Shown: positions 1 through 10,632, counted from the first letter of the stretch. The stretch is 64,000 nucleotides of DNA from Ectobius pallidus (GCA_964059195.1 CAXKWD010000008.1:46476002-46540001); one strand, 5' to 3'. Made by a program: numbers and translations. The notes: generated by a model from the sequence alone, not told the origin.

Positions 1-1102
1 TTCTTTTGCACAAGGAAATATCCCAAGAAACAAGTAAATTTTCCTAAATTTTTAATGGAACAGTACATTTTAGTTTAATTAGGAATGAAGAATTTGGTAT
101 GCCATATTTCCTTGCAGTTTTTCTTATGTTGGACCATAAATTTCACTTGTAAGGTGCTGGTCAACTAATAGAGTAAGGGATTCCATTTGTTAACCGCTAG
201 TGGTCAACTACTAGATACCCGGCCATTTTGGTGTTTCAGCCTTTTCTTGCCCTAACAATCAAAAAGGGGTTGTTAGCAATAGGTCATTAGCGTTAAGTAA
301 TGTGCATTTTAATCATATGAATAACAAAAGAAATGATTATGTCATTAATCAGTATGGCTGTACAAGAATGATAGAAAAATGCGCAGCTTACCTTCTTTAT
401 TAATATCTGAAGCAAGCCACCTTGCACCACCAGAAAACAATGCTAAAGAATGGCAACCATTCAGTAGATTCAGTACCTAATAATTGTAGCCTATTTGGTG
501 AGGCAATCCCTACTCTTTCAAATGACATATAATTCTATACTCTTTGGTTTAGCACAACAAAACACTGCCTTATTATAGCCTATGCTGATTTGGTCAACTA
601 TAGGTGCATGGTCAACTACCGGTACAGTAACCCTATCACTTTGAAATGTCACTAACTTTAAATTCTGATATTCCAAAATCAAATTTAATTCAATTAAATG
701 TCATCCACATGCCCTGTCCCATACCCCGGTTTTGTATATTCTAATGCATTTTTCCACAAAACAATGTTATTTCCTTTTCAACTTTTTTCCTGCCAATGAG
801 TATGAATGTGTGAAGAATATTAACCCCTAAAAAATAAAATGAAATAAAATTGTCACTCCACTTAATGAACATGAAGAATGTCCCAAGGGTTTTTGGTCAT
901 CCACATGGCTGAAAAGAATGGAATTTTTTCTGCAGAAATGAGAAATTTGTATAACTGGCAACAGTGTTAGAAAGCCAACAGTCAGCTTGTGGTTGAATTG
1001 TAAGGTTGAATTTTGCTTGCTTACAAACAGTTTGGGATTAACAAAGGACTTTGCATCATTTTCAAGGAAAGCGTTTTTGTTCCCCCTCATTAACATAGCT
1101 TC
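1..1102. other. Non-coding AT-rich flank
   Basis: No coding region is recognisable here. The 9-mer GGTCAACTA occurs near 159, 208, 592 and 611, and copies of GTCATCCACATG lie at 700 and 896. Short frames in this stretch look random. Confidence 0.5.
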
Positions 1103-1104
1103 TA

Positions 1105-1209
1105 CAGTGCCTTTTTTTTTACTCGTGGCCGGGCGATCGGCTGGAGGTAGCTGCGAGCGCACAGTGCTTCTCGCCGTTCCTGGCTCCCGCCTTTCTCCCC
1201 GTCAGTGCA
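1105..1209 (+). repeat. Left terminal inverted repeat of mariner remnant
   Basis: 105 bp, GC-richer than its surroundings, with a T-tract near the tip. It is the reverse complement of 1883-1987 with only a few mismatches and a one-base difference in T-tract length. Confidence 0.85.
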
Positions 1210-1277
1210 TGTGCGGTCGTTGCTAGCGGAGGTTCTTGTTTTCTTCTTTGTGGTTAAATTGTGATAGTTCTGTTATA

Positions 1278-1882
1278 ATGCCAAGATGTGTGTATACTTT
1301 AGCACACCGCATATTCATGTATGATTCCTATGTGCAAACAGAGTTCTGTAGAGAAGTGACACGGCTATTTGTAGACAGATTCCCTGGTATCCCTGTGCCT
1401 CACAGAGAGACAGTTCGTAAACTTGTAAACAGATTCAGAGAAACGGGTTCTGTTCTTGATAAGAAATAAAATAAAAATTCGCCGTGTGCTTACAGATAAA
1501 AAACTCGATGAGATAGCACAAAAGTTAGAACGTAGCCCTAGAAAATCTCTGAGTAGGTTATCACAGGAAACGAGGGTTTCACAATTCTCGGCTTGGAAAG
1601 CCACTAAACTTATGAAATTAAAACCATATAAGATAACCATAGTTCAGGAACTGCAACCACGTGATACTGTGAGTAGAGTAAATTTCTGCAATTGGGTGTT
1701 GGGTAAAGTTAATGATGGCTCAATGGACCCTAAGTAAATTTTTTTCACAGACGAAGCATGGTTTCATTTACATGGTCATGTATCGACACAAAGCAACAGA
1801 TACTGGAGTGCAGAAAAACCCGATATTGTACACGAAATGCTATTGCATGACCAGAAAATTGGTGTTTGGTGTGCTGTGTGTG
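1278..1882 (+). pseudogene. Mariner-type transposase, broken and truncated
   Basis: An ATG at 1278 opens a helix-turn-helix region with the motif VPHRETVRKLVNRFRETGS, typical of insect mariner-like transposases. The frame stops at 1467-1469 and continues in another frame from about 1470 to 1735 (second HTH-like region). It then shifts again to give FFTDEAWFHLHG, which carries the first catalytic aspartate. The sequence reaches IGVWCAVC and runs straight into the right inverted repeat, so the rest of the catalytic domain, with the second and third acidic residues, is missing. It cannot encode an active enzyme. Confidence 0.8.
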
Positions 1883-1987
1883 TGCACTGACGGGGAGAAA
1901 GGCGGGAGCCAGGAACGGCGAGAAGCACTGTGAGCTCGCAGCTATCTCCAGCCGACCGCCCGGCCACGAGTAAAAAAAAAGGCACTG
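1883..1987 (-). repeat. Right terminal inverted repeat of mariner remnant
   Basis: Reverse complement of 1105-1209. It ends GGCACTG and is followed by TA at 1988-1989. Confidence 0.85.
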
Positions 1988-1989
1988 TA

Positions 1990-2804
1990 GAAAGTAGGCA
2001 GAAAGTGAATATTAATTAATTTTGATTATGCACTATGATAAACCTTCCAATTCAAAGTACTTGACTGAAGTTGAGCTTACAGAGGTTTAGGAATGGCTTG
2101 CTGAGACCACTTAAACTCCTTTTTTGTCATCCACATGCCTGATTTTTGTGTCATCCATATGTCTCATGAAGGGGTATGTGGATGACTCTCAAGTCATGTA
2201 GATGATAAATGTAGGATACTATTGTGTTTGCGGTGTCTGTGACCTGTACTTAGGATCTTAAAACTGATTATATGAATTTCTGCTTGATTCCCCCCTCCCC
2301 CAAAACCATAAAAACACAGTCTCGTTAAAATTACATTAATTCTGGAGTATGCACACAAATTTGCAAATTTGGTGCAAAATCAACTGAAGTATGCTGAGAA
2401 AAATATGAAATCACATAAAGAAAAGCAGATTGTTGCCAAAGTTAGTCATTAATGTGGCCTTCTGCCATCCACATGTACACGGATGTCATTCACATGACTT
2501 TAAAAAAATAAAGAAATTAAAATAAATAAAAATATAAATATGCTCTGCTGGTGTCATATTATAATCAAGTAACCCCTGAAGTATTTTAGTAATTTTTTTG
2601 AGATTTTTTTAACAAAGTAAAAAATTTGAATTTTACACACTCCAAATTTTCCCGTATTTGAAGAATCACCCAGCTAGGAGTCTTAACCATTATGCTATGA
2701 GTGAATGTTGAGCAATGAAGGAAGCTTTCGTATATTTGAGTTATGATAGGGAGGATTTCATGAGTTTTAACACAATCTGTTTTCATAATTTTGAGATATT
2801 TTGT
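1990..2804. other. Non-coding stretch, nothing recognised
   Basis: AT-rich sequence without a credible reading frame. It holds the 2126-2496 part of the 12-mer cluster. A weak tRNA-like stretch on the minus strand near 2660-2710 has a box-A-like part but no box B. Confidence 0.4.
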
Positions 2805-3130
2805 TAGTTATGAAAAGAGTAGTGTTGGTGCATGGGAATTTTCCTGCATCAATTAAGCCACATTTTATGTTATAATACAGCGTTTTTTATAATTATGAAA
2901 TATTATGTATGGTGCAATATGTATGTATTGCACAAAATTTGAACAAAAATTGCACAAAATATTGAACAAAAACCTTGGTATGGTGCAATATGCAATATGT
3001 ATGTATAATATTATGTATGGTAGTTCACTGTTTGTATTGTGAAATAGCCTATTTTGTTGCAAGGGTCGTTTTTATAATTGTGAAATATTATGTGGAGGTG
3101 AAAGGGGCTTTCTTTATTGTGAAATATTAG
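2805..3130. repeat. Degenerate AT-rich repeat with tandem sub-units
   Basis: The phrases TATAATTATGAAATATTATG and GGTGCAATATG recur with variation at 2890-2920, 2980-3020 and 3075-3130. A related stretch (GAAAAGAGCCGTTTTGGTGC) lies at about 34870-34990 on the far side of the Gag array, so this looks like a dispersed family. Confidence 0.5.
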
Positions 3131-3399
3131 GTGACATGTCAATTGCAATTATGCATTACCGGCGGCTACAGGCATGATGGCATGCGCTGCATGGAAGGGG
3201 GGGGCACGTGGCACACGGGAAGCAGCCAGGCGATTGGGGAGTGGAAAGGGGAGCAGCGTGGGGTGCAAAGTTCCATTATGCCCACATAGAAATGATAAGT
3301 CCAAAACTGAGTTCAGCGTGTTTTTTTCTTTATGAATTTTGAATAATATATTACAACAGGATGCATTACTTATGGTAGGGCCTATATTTTGCATATTTT

Positions 3400-3875
3400 C
3401 ACTTGGTAATGAGGTACGGAATCATATTCTGGGCAACTCTTCCCATAGGGAGAAAATATTTAGATTACAAAAACGGGCAATAAGAATAATAGGCTATGTG
3501 GAAAGAAAAAAAGGGAATCTTGTAAACCGCTATTTGAAAAATTAAAAGTCCTCACTCTTACAGGGGAGTATATATATACTCTCTTATGTGTTATGTAGTG
3601 GATAATATTGATAAATTTCAAACTAATTTTAGTGTAGCCTACATGGACGTACTACCAGAAACATGAATGATCTATACAGACCAACTAACTCGTTAAAACT
3701 CTTTCAGAAGGGTGCTTATTATTCTGCAATATCGGTACAGATATATAACAAGCTTCCAAGCAACATTAAATTATTATGTATTCAAAGAAAAAGCAAACCT
3801 TTCAAAACATCTGTCAAGAAATTTTTAATAACTCACACATTCTACAATTTGGAGGAATATTTCCAGCTTGGATAA
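3400..3875 (+). pseudogene. LINE reverse transcriptase C-terminal remnant
   Basis: Translation shows the motif GNSSHREKIFRLQKRAIRII, typical of the post-RT region of CR1/Jockey-like LINEs. After stops and frame changes at about 3543-3660 it continues as NDLYRPTNSLKLFQKGAYY and ends KFLITHTFYNLEEYFQL near 3870. The endonuclease and RT catalytic parts are absent. It is a short, decayed 3' fragment; the exact clade is uncertain. Confidence 0.65.
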
Positions 3876-4056
3876 ATTTGGCAGCTTGCAGTTTCTGTAT
3901 ATTATTGATATAACATGCATGTATTTTTTGATCTGACGTGTTCTATATCCTTGAGCCCCGCTTAACACAGGATCTACAGGACGAGATATCTACATCTACA
4001 TTGACAAACCGTTGGGTACAAGGCAAACCTGCGGGTGCAAGGCACTGACTCACGCA

Positions 4057-4370
4057 TTTTTAATATTTGGTACAAGGGGCACTCTCAAATGTTTAATATT
4101 TGATACAAGGGCCACTCTCGTAGTTGAATTGGCACATGCTAAAAGGGCCTCAGAGTCAAAAAATGGCAAACTGAGTTAAGCATGAAAATTGCATTTTAGG
4201 TTCTCATGTAAAAATGTTAATATAGTAAAAAAGGGTAACGTTGAGGTAAGTAATACCTTCCGGTAAAGTTAATTAGTTTTAAAAGAAAATTAGGGTTGCG
4301 TACAAACCGTTCTCATAATGAATAGAGGAGAAAGTGTGATGACTGAGGTAGTTCACTGGTTCCGCCGCTA
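4057..4370. repeat. Dispersed repeat shared with the right flank
   Basis: Contains GCATTTTTAATATTTGGTAC repeated in variant form, then CACATGCTAAAAGGGCCTCAG and a GAGAAAGTGTGATGACT segment. The last two are found in inverted orientation at 34340-34440, and the first is found directly at about 34460-34480. The repeat therefore lies on both sides of the array in rearranged form. Confidence 0.55.
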
Positions 4371-5560
4371 GGTAGCAGTTACTCTGCTTGAGATTCACGG
4401 GAGCAAGATTACTACGGGCGGTATAGGAAAAATTGCAAACACTCTTAAACAAAATAATACATTAATCTATTTCAAAATGACTCATCTTATCTAAATTGAA
4501 TTCTTAGATACTTTTGACAATTTTCGGGCTGCTTTACATGTCTTGGAAGATCTCATCTCCATAAATAAACATGACCGTGTGTAACAGTAATTTCTCAGAT
4601 TGCAAGAAGCTTGACCGTAACATTTCGTTCCACATCTTTCCAAAAATCGAAGATGTTCACAAGCAATGAACAATTACATAATATAGGTATGAAACAGTTA
4701 AGGGATGATTTCATCTAATATTTTGTTGCCTAGAAAATAGGGTAGAGGGTATGTTAGTATAATCTGAAGAGAATTTGTTAAAGAATGTACATTTGTATAC
4801 AAATAACAACGTATAATTAGGGTAGAAAACAGCTAAGGTATATTTTATAAATTAATATTAATATTACATTGTATAGAATATTACTGAGTATTAATTTGTA
4901 TTAATATTGTATTAATAGTAATATTATTTATATTAATATTAATTTTCTCCTGGCTGTATGGGGTAAGTTATGTAGGTGAAACACGGTCAAAAGTGTAGAT
5001 CTATGTACAAATTATGTGAACAGAGATAATATAAACTAAGGGATGGTTTGTGAATTGCAGGGCACGGAAAATTTCATAAGCAGCACTACAAAAATAGGGC
5101 GCGTGATCTTTAAAATTGGCGTCTCAACATCCGATAAAGACGCACATATGCAAAAATTGTTTTGCAATGCATTCTACATATATCACACAATATTTCAAAG
5201 CATTTTCCCTGATTTTTTCATAAAAAAATTAAATCCTCTTGCCTTAACTACAGCCCGCTATTTGCTCAAACCCTCGACCATTCGCCGTTCGCTGTAACTG
5301 ATGTACGTCTTTTGTTGTTAAATTATATTATTAAAAAAGGAACAAGATTTTAAACTAATAAGGCATTTGCTATGATAATTATACATAAAAATTACTAACA
5401 TAAGTGAACAGAAAATATGATAAATAATCCAATAAATGCATAAATAAAAGTAGTGCAGATTTACTAAGTTAGAAAAAAGCTTCATTCACTCCTTTTCCCC
5501 AGCGGGTCAATCTTGCAGTATGGGTGCAAGTAGTCAGTTAATATAGTAATATTATTGAGT
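4371..5560. other. Non-coding AT-rich stretch
   Basis: No supportable gene. 4850-4950 is low-complexity sequence built from TAATATTAA-type palindromes. Short frames in the stretch have no recognisable domain. Confidence 0.4.
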
Positions 5561-5619
5561 CCACGAATAAATTATGTAAAAATGTTTACGTTATAGCTGG
5601 TATTTTATGGAAAAGATGC

Positions 5620-5796
5620 CTGCTAATACCTCAATACCATTCTGATAGCTTTAGCTTTAGAGTAATTACTATTACTCGTTAACCATTATAGATATATAGG
5701 TGGTACTCGATTTATAGTAAGATCCAAATATTTCACTAAACCTTACACGCTTGATCTCTTTCTGGACACAAAAATAAAATAATAAATGTCGCATAG
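5620..5796. repeat. Left half of the repeat unit hit by the array
   Basis: This sequence, which ends TGTCGCATAG, resembles 33905-34046 (shared pieces include GGTGGTACT, AAATATTTCACTAAA and GGACACAAAAAT). The Gag array inserted after its CATAG. The interrupted right half resumes at 33836. Confidence 0.7.
5792..5796 (+). repeat. Left target-site duplication of the array (CATAG)
   Basis: CATAG stands directly before the first LTR (TGTTCACG) and again directly after the last LTR (33836-33840). Five bases fits BEL/Pao integration. Confidence 0.9.
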
Positions 5797-6714
5797 TGTT
5801 CACGCAAGCTAAGGGTTTTTTCCAGCATATTTATTATGTGCAGTGAATAGTTTTAATTCAAATCATCCGCTAGATTTTCTTGCGCCAAGTATTAAGTTGA
5901 GTAGGCGTATATTACATCATATCCTGATCACGAGTTCTTTGTGACGGGTATTTCCCCTGTAAGGACGCCTCGAAGAGCGTCAGGAAGCCTCATCAGTATT
6001 AAGCCTGCAGTTATACGGACAAGTTGCGTTCTGATACTGCTCTGATTTACTAGTAACAAAGGCCTCTTCGCGCCCTTTGTATTTGTACTAGAAATCGTAG
6101 GAATAAAACTTCATTCCAAGTTTTATTCAATACAAGTAAATTGTTCAACATAATTTACGCATTTTTAATATTCAAAGTGCATTAGTTTCACTTGCAAGCT
6201 CCACGTAAGTACATAGCGTGTGACGTCATCAGTTAACCAAGAAGCTATATTACGTGAACGTTCAAGTGCTAATAACTTTAAATATATTCAATTTACAGTA
6301 AATTTTATTTCCTTTAATTTGAGATATAACTCATTGGTAAAATACAAAATTTACTAAATTACTTCCAGTGGTGCAACACTATTCGCGCCATTTTCCAGTT
6401 CATTGTTTCAACGTGTTTCTTTAATTATTATTCAGTGTTCATATATTGTTTCTTCAAGTGTTTACAAGTATTAATAAAGTGCAAAGTTTTTCATTACATG
6501 TTAGATTGATAAACCAATATGATTCCTGTGATCTCTGTACCCAGTGTCCTCGTGATATAGTCCACTCTTGCTCTAAATGGTCCTCCGCTTCTCAGAGAGA
6601 TTTTCTATGTATTGCACATACATTGTTTCACTCCGTCCAGAACATTTGTTCCTCTAAAACCTGAACCTTAACATTTGATCCTTGGACCGGGTATTTTACA
6701 CCAGTACCCTAACA
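5797..6714 (+). repeat. LTR 1 of the Gag array
   Basis: 918 bp, beginning TGTTCACG and ending TAACA. An initiator-like TCAGT at 6432-6436 and AATAAA at 6473-6478 suggest a U3 of about 635 bp and a short R region, which is inference. Conserved short frames inside it appear in all six LTRs only because the DNA is repeated. Confidence 0.9.
6432..6478 (+). promoter_or_regulatory. Candidate LTR initiator and poly(A) signal
   Basis: TCAGT at 6432-6436 matches the arthropod initiator consensus. AATAAA at 6473-6478 follows about 40 bases later, as expected for a compact R region. The same pair is present in every LTR of the array. No convincing TATA box was seen. A second AATAAA lies near 6102 but would be upstream of the start. 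Confidence 0.45.
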
Positions 6715-6735
6715 TTGGTTCCTCACGGGCAGGAT
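6715..6735 (+). promoter_or_regulatory. Putative primer-binding site
   Basis: One base after the LTR the sequence reads TGGTTCCTCACGGGCAGG. The TGG start is what a tRNA 3' CCA end would pair with. I could not match it to a specific tRNA. It is repeated at the start of each internal region. Confidence 0.6.
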
Positions 6736-7015
6736 CATATTGGTACAATCATATTTATTGCATACTTGTATTCGCAAATGCCGTTTCTCGAATTCGTCTC
6801 ATAACTGTGCTTCCGCGTCGGTCGGTTCGTGAGTTCCAGCAACCCTGAACTTCGCAACACAGGACAGCGTCTTGCAGCAGTGATTCGAGACATTGTGGGA
6901 TTCCGGTCCACAACGAACATCAAGAAAGCAGTGAACAGCTGATTCATACATTATCGTGCAGCAGTTGTAGAATTTAACTGTCAATTGCAAGTAATTTCCA
7001 CATTTCACACACAAC

Positions 7016-9064
7016 ATGGAAGGTGATTTACGAGCCTTAATTAGACGTAGAGGTGTTATTAAGCGAGAGCTTACTTTTCTACAAAAGTCGTGTGAAACTG
7101 CAAATCAAGACACCGATGTGTTCTTATTAAAAGTTAAATTTGACAAGATAAATGAAGTATGGGACAAATTTGATATTGTTCAAACACAAATAGAATCTCT
7201 TGTGGAAGCAGAAGAAGATTTGGATGAACATGCAGAATACAAGGAAGTTATGATGAATGGTTACTTCGAGTTAAAAGCTAAACTCAGTGCAATCCTATGT
7301 CATCATGAGCAAGTGCATAGTGCGAATTCTGTGAACAGTCAACATTCTAATCACAGTGGTAATTCTCATCACACATGTCAATCTTGTACGTCACAGTGCA
7401 ACAATAAAAATATACAACTCCCAAGAATCCAAATTCCTGTATTCAGTGGAGATGTGACTAATTTCAAGCATTATCATGACACTTTCAGTAGTTTAGTGGT
7501 AAACAATGAATCGTTTGATTCCATCCAGAAATATCATTATTTATTAAGTTCTTTGAAGGGGCAGGCTCACGCGCTCATTCAGAATCTTCCAGTCACTAAT
7601 GAGAATTTTCCTATAGCATGGAACTTGGTGTGCTCTAGATATAATAACACTCGAGTCATTGCCACAGCTCACATCAAAAATCTACTTTCGTTACCAATAA
7701 TGAAAGATGAAAACGTTACAGACTTGCGAAACTTACTAAATCAGTTTCAAAGCAATCTTAACGCCATCGAAGCTCTCAATATTGAAATCCCATTACACGA
7801 AGTCATGTTCATTCAATTAATATTGGATCATCTTGGTGAGACGACACGCAAAGAATGGGAAAGTAAAATTGACTCAAAAAGGTTCACATCGCTTCAAGAG
7901 CTGATGAACTTCCTAGAAGCCAAGTCTCATTCATTAGAAGTGCTATCCAATTCCAACAACGTGTCCAGCCCATCACCTGCAAGAAAGGTTGAGCTGCGAT
8001 CGCCACAATACACTGTCCAGAAGTCGCGACAGTCGTACGGAGGTACAAACAGGTTATCTTGTGCCTATTGTCAACGAAATCACAAACTGTACCATTGTGA
8101 TGAATTTAGGCAAATTCCAGTCAATGAGCGATGGAATTTCGTCAAGTCACAGCACCTGTGTGTAAATTGTTTCTCATCAAATCATACGGTACAGCAGTGC
8201 AATTTAGATTCCTTCTGTAGTTGTGGAAAAGCAAGTCACAGTCAGTTACTGCATAGTGACATGAATACGGTTTCGCTCCAGGATGATTCGATCTCTACGA
8301 CAGATGAAATGCCAGAAATGCATTCTTTCGTTGTCACGAGCAAATCTACACATCAGCAAATTTGTCCTCTTTGTAAACTAAATCACGCTTTACATAAGTG
8401 CCACAAATTTAGCAGATTAAGAATACATCAACGATGGAAGTTCGTGCGATCCAAGAAGCTTTGTTTCAACTGCTTCTCTTCTGAACACAAGGTACAAATG
8501 TGTTCTCTTCAGGCTTATTGTAAGTGTGGCTCAAATCACAGCAAGCTATTACACTTTACAACTAAGAAAGGTCAGTCCAAAGCATACGCCCTAACATGCT
8601 TTAACGTCAGTCGAAGTCAACAGAGTACTTCACTACATAGCAATTCTAAACAAACTAGAATTCAAAACAATTCAAGCAAAGCCTCTCATCACATGCAGAG
8701 CAAACGCTTCGAGACAAACAGACCCAGTGCAGCGGTCACACCAGTTCGCAATAGCTTCGCTTCCTTCAGAACCAGGAACGAACATTTGCACCCAACCATT
8801 CACAATAAATCTTTCAACAGCCAAGGAAGATTTAAAACAAGTGATAGTGTAAATACAAAATGTAAATCAGATCCTTTCTACCGAGTTTTTCATTCTAAAA
8901 GCAACACTCAGTGTCTGTCTTCAGAGCGAAACAACACTCCGCAGTGTCTGCCTTCATTGAAAAACAGTACTCCGCAGTGTCTGTCTTCAGAGCGAAACAA
9001 CACTCAACAGTATCTGTCATCATCTAGAAACAAGAATCAGCAGTGTTTATCATTTTCAAAATAG
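7016..9064 (+). CDS. gag: Gag of the array, copy 1 (682 aa, intact)
   Basis: BEL/Pao-type structural protein that would package element RNA. The N-terminal ~130 residues look helical and charged. About residues 132-275 form the DUF1759-like retroviral Gag core (starts LPRIQIPVFSGD, with GQAHALIQNL). Residues ~347-411 carry a zinc module CAYCQRNHKLYHC followed by LCVNCFSSNHTVQQC and CSCG...HSQLLH. A second module of the same design follows at ~450-514 (CPLCKLNHALHKC, LCFNCFSSEHKVQMC). The tail from ~629 has Cys/Ser/Gln-rich 12-residue repeats. The ATG at 7016 is the first in frame and sits ~300 bp inside the element. The frame ends at TAG with no protease or pol after it. Compared with copies 2, 4 and 5 it has Cys rather than Ser near residue 124 and Ala rather than Thr in the first zinc module. 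Confidence 0.92.
   Translation: MEGDLRALIRRRGVIKRELTFLQKSCETANQDTDVFLLKVKFDKINEVWDKFDIVQTQIESLVEAEEDLDEHAEYKEVMMNGYFELKAKLSAILCHHEQVHSANSVNSQHSNHSGNSHHTCQSCTSQCNNKNIQLPRIQIPVFSGDVTNFKHYHDTFSSLVVNNESFDSIQKYHYLLSSLKGQAHALIQNLPVTNENFPIAWNLVCSRYNNTRVIATAHIKNLLSLPIMKDENVTDLRNLLNQFQSNLNAIEALNIEIPLHEVMFIQLILDHLGETTRKEWESKIDSKRFTSLQELMNFLEAKSHSLEVLSNSNNVSSPSPARKVELRSPQYTVQKSRQSYGGTNRLSCAYCQRNHKLYHCDEFRQIPVNERWNFVKSQHLCVNCFSSNHTVQQCNLDSFCSCGKASHSQLLHSDMNTVSLQDDSISTTDEMPEMHSFVVTSKSTHQQICPLCKLNHALHKCHKFSRLRIHQRWKFVRSKKLCFNCFSSEHKVQMCSLQAYCKCGSNHSKLLHFTTKKGQSKAYALTCFNVSRSQQSTSLHSNSKQTRIQNNSSKASHHMQSKRFETNRPSAAVTPVRNSFASFRTRNEHLHPTIHNKSFNSQGRFKTSDSVNTKCKSDPFYRVFHSKSNTQCLSSERNNTPQCLPSLKNSTPQCLSSERNNTQQYLSSSRNKNQQCLSFSK
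8901..9061 (+). repeat. 36-bp coding repeats at the Gag C terminus
   Basis: About four and a half units of roughly 36 bp encode variants of NNTPQCLSSER. The same units occur at the end of all five gag copies. They give the tail regularly spaced cysteines. Confidence 0.8.
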
Positions 9065-9714
9065 TGAAAAGATATTTACTTGCATTATCTGCATATATCC
9101 AGTTAGAGAGCTATTATGTCTGTAAGAACTATGAAAAGATAGCCAAACCGTTACACTGTGATATATGTAAGAAAGCTATTCTTTAGCACTGTTTGTGTTA
9201 AAAACTCACTTAATGTTTATCCAATGTTCTTTCTCCATTATGTCAAGATATCATGTTATTAATACAAGATCATCAGCTGTGCCCTGAATGATATAAAGAA
9301 ATCATCACGCATTTCTTCAACAAGTTTTACAGATTGTATTTCAACAAGCCACCTAATCTACACTACATGCTTCTGATTCATCTGTTGTGCACAAGTCGAA
9401 GTCTTCACTTATAGATGTTACAACAACAGTTTGGATTCCAGCCATCATTCACCTAGACCTTCACAACCTTACGTGTGGTTCCAGTCTAATTAGTGTAGAG
9501 TCAGTGCTTCAATGTAAATAGTGAAATCAGTGCTTTTCTATTCAATATCATATTCTTGCAATATATGTAAGAAGTAATATTTTCCAACACATATCACATG
9601 TATACATCCAATTAGAATCAGTGATGGTTTTGTGTACATATAAGTGTCTTTTCCATTATAGCTTGCATTCCTGTTATGTTTTTTATTGACGTTATACGTC
9701 AAAGGCGCGGAGTA
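9065..9714 (+). other. 3' untranslated region and purine tract, copy 1
   Basis: Between the gag stop and the next LTR lie 650 bp with no significant frame and no trace of pol motifs. The last bases before the LTR (AAAGGCGCGGAGTA) hold the purine-rich run expected to prime plus-strand synthesis. The same region follows every gag copy. Confidence 0.75.
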
Positions 9715-10632
9715 TGTTCACGCAAGCTAAGGGTTTTTTCCAGCATATTTATTATGTGCAGTGAATAGTTTTAATTCAAATCATCCGCTAGATTTTCTTG
9801 CGCCAAGTATTAAGTTGAGTAGGCGTATATTACATCATATCCTGATCACGAGTTCTTTGTGACGGGTATTTCCCCTGTAAGGACGCCTCGAAGAGCGTCA
9901 GGAAGCCTCATCAGTATTAAGCCTGCAGTTATACGAACAAGTTGCGTTCTGATACTGCTCTGATTTACTAGTAACAAAGGCCTCTTCGCGCCCTTTGTAT
10001 TTGTACTAGAAATCGTAGGAATAAAACTTCATTCCAAGTTTTATTCAATACAAGTAAATTGTTCAACATAATTTACGCATTTTTAATATTCAAAGTGCAT
10101 TAGTTTCACTTGCAAGCTCCACGTAAGTACATAGCGTGTGACGTCATCAGTTAACCAAGAAGCTATATTACGTGAACGTTCAAGTGCTAATAACTTTAAA
10201 TATATTCAATTTACAGTAAATTTTATTTCCTTTAATTTGAGATATAACTCATTGGTAAAATACAAAATTTACTAAATTACTTCCAGTGGTGCAACACTAT
10301 TCGCGCCATTTTCCAGTTCATTGTTTCAACGTGTTTCTTTAATTATTATTCAGTGTTCATATATTGTTTCTTCAAGTGTTTACAAGTATTAATAAAGTGC
10401 AAAGTTTTTCATTACATGTTAGATTGATAAACCAATATGATTCCTGTGATCTCTGTACCCAGTGTCCTCGTGATATAGTCCACTCTTGCTCTAAATGGTC
10501 CTCCGCTTCTCAGAGAGATTTTCTATGTATTGCACATACATTGTTTCACTCCGTCCAGAACATTTGTTCCTCTAAAACCTGAACCTTAACATTTGATCCT
10601 TGGACCGGGTATTTTACACCAGTACCCTAACA
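9715..10632 (+). repeat. LTR 2 of the Gag array
   Basis: 918 bp, nearly identical to LTR 1. One visible difference is A instead of G near 9935 (ATACGAACAAG). Serves as 3' LTR of copy 1 and 5' LTR of copy 2. Confidence 0.9.

Larger units (their letters stand above)
1105..1987 (+). mobile_element. Internally deleted mariner-type transposon (883 bp)
   Basis: The element starts CAGTGCC and ends GGCACTG, flanked on each side by the TA target duplication (1103-1104 and 1988-1989) typical of the Tc1/mariner superfamily. The terminal inverted repeats are about 105 bp and nearly identical. Between them lies a damaged, 3'-shortened transposase that stops at the right inverted repeat, so the element is non-autonomous. 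Long terminal repeats of this kind are less usual than the ~30 bp of classical mariners. Confidence 0.85.
700..2496. repeat. Dispersed 12-mer cluster, GTCATCCACATG-like
   Basis: Exact or near copies of GTCATCCACATG lie at 700-711, 896-907, 2126-2137, 2150-2161, 2464-2475 and 2485-2496. Inverted near-copies lie at 2175-2186 and 2195-2206. The cluster flanks the mariner remnant on both sides, so it belongs to the older host or repeat sequence into which the mariner inserted. No function is assigned. Confidence 0.55.

Noticed and set aside
2660..2710. tRNA-derived SINE on the minus strand
   Set aside because: Only a box-A-like piece is visible; no box B, body or tail.
5043..5297. 84-codon open frame
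   Set aside because: No recognisable motif, and AT-rich with random-looking composition. Not supported as a gene.
6446..6664. A 72-codon open frame present identically in LTRs 1-5 and, with one change, in LTR 6, and antisense frames at 6735-7017 and equivalents
   Set aside because: Conservation is explained by the DNA repeat itself. The frames have no domain, no good start context, and overlap LTR and leader sequence.
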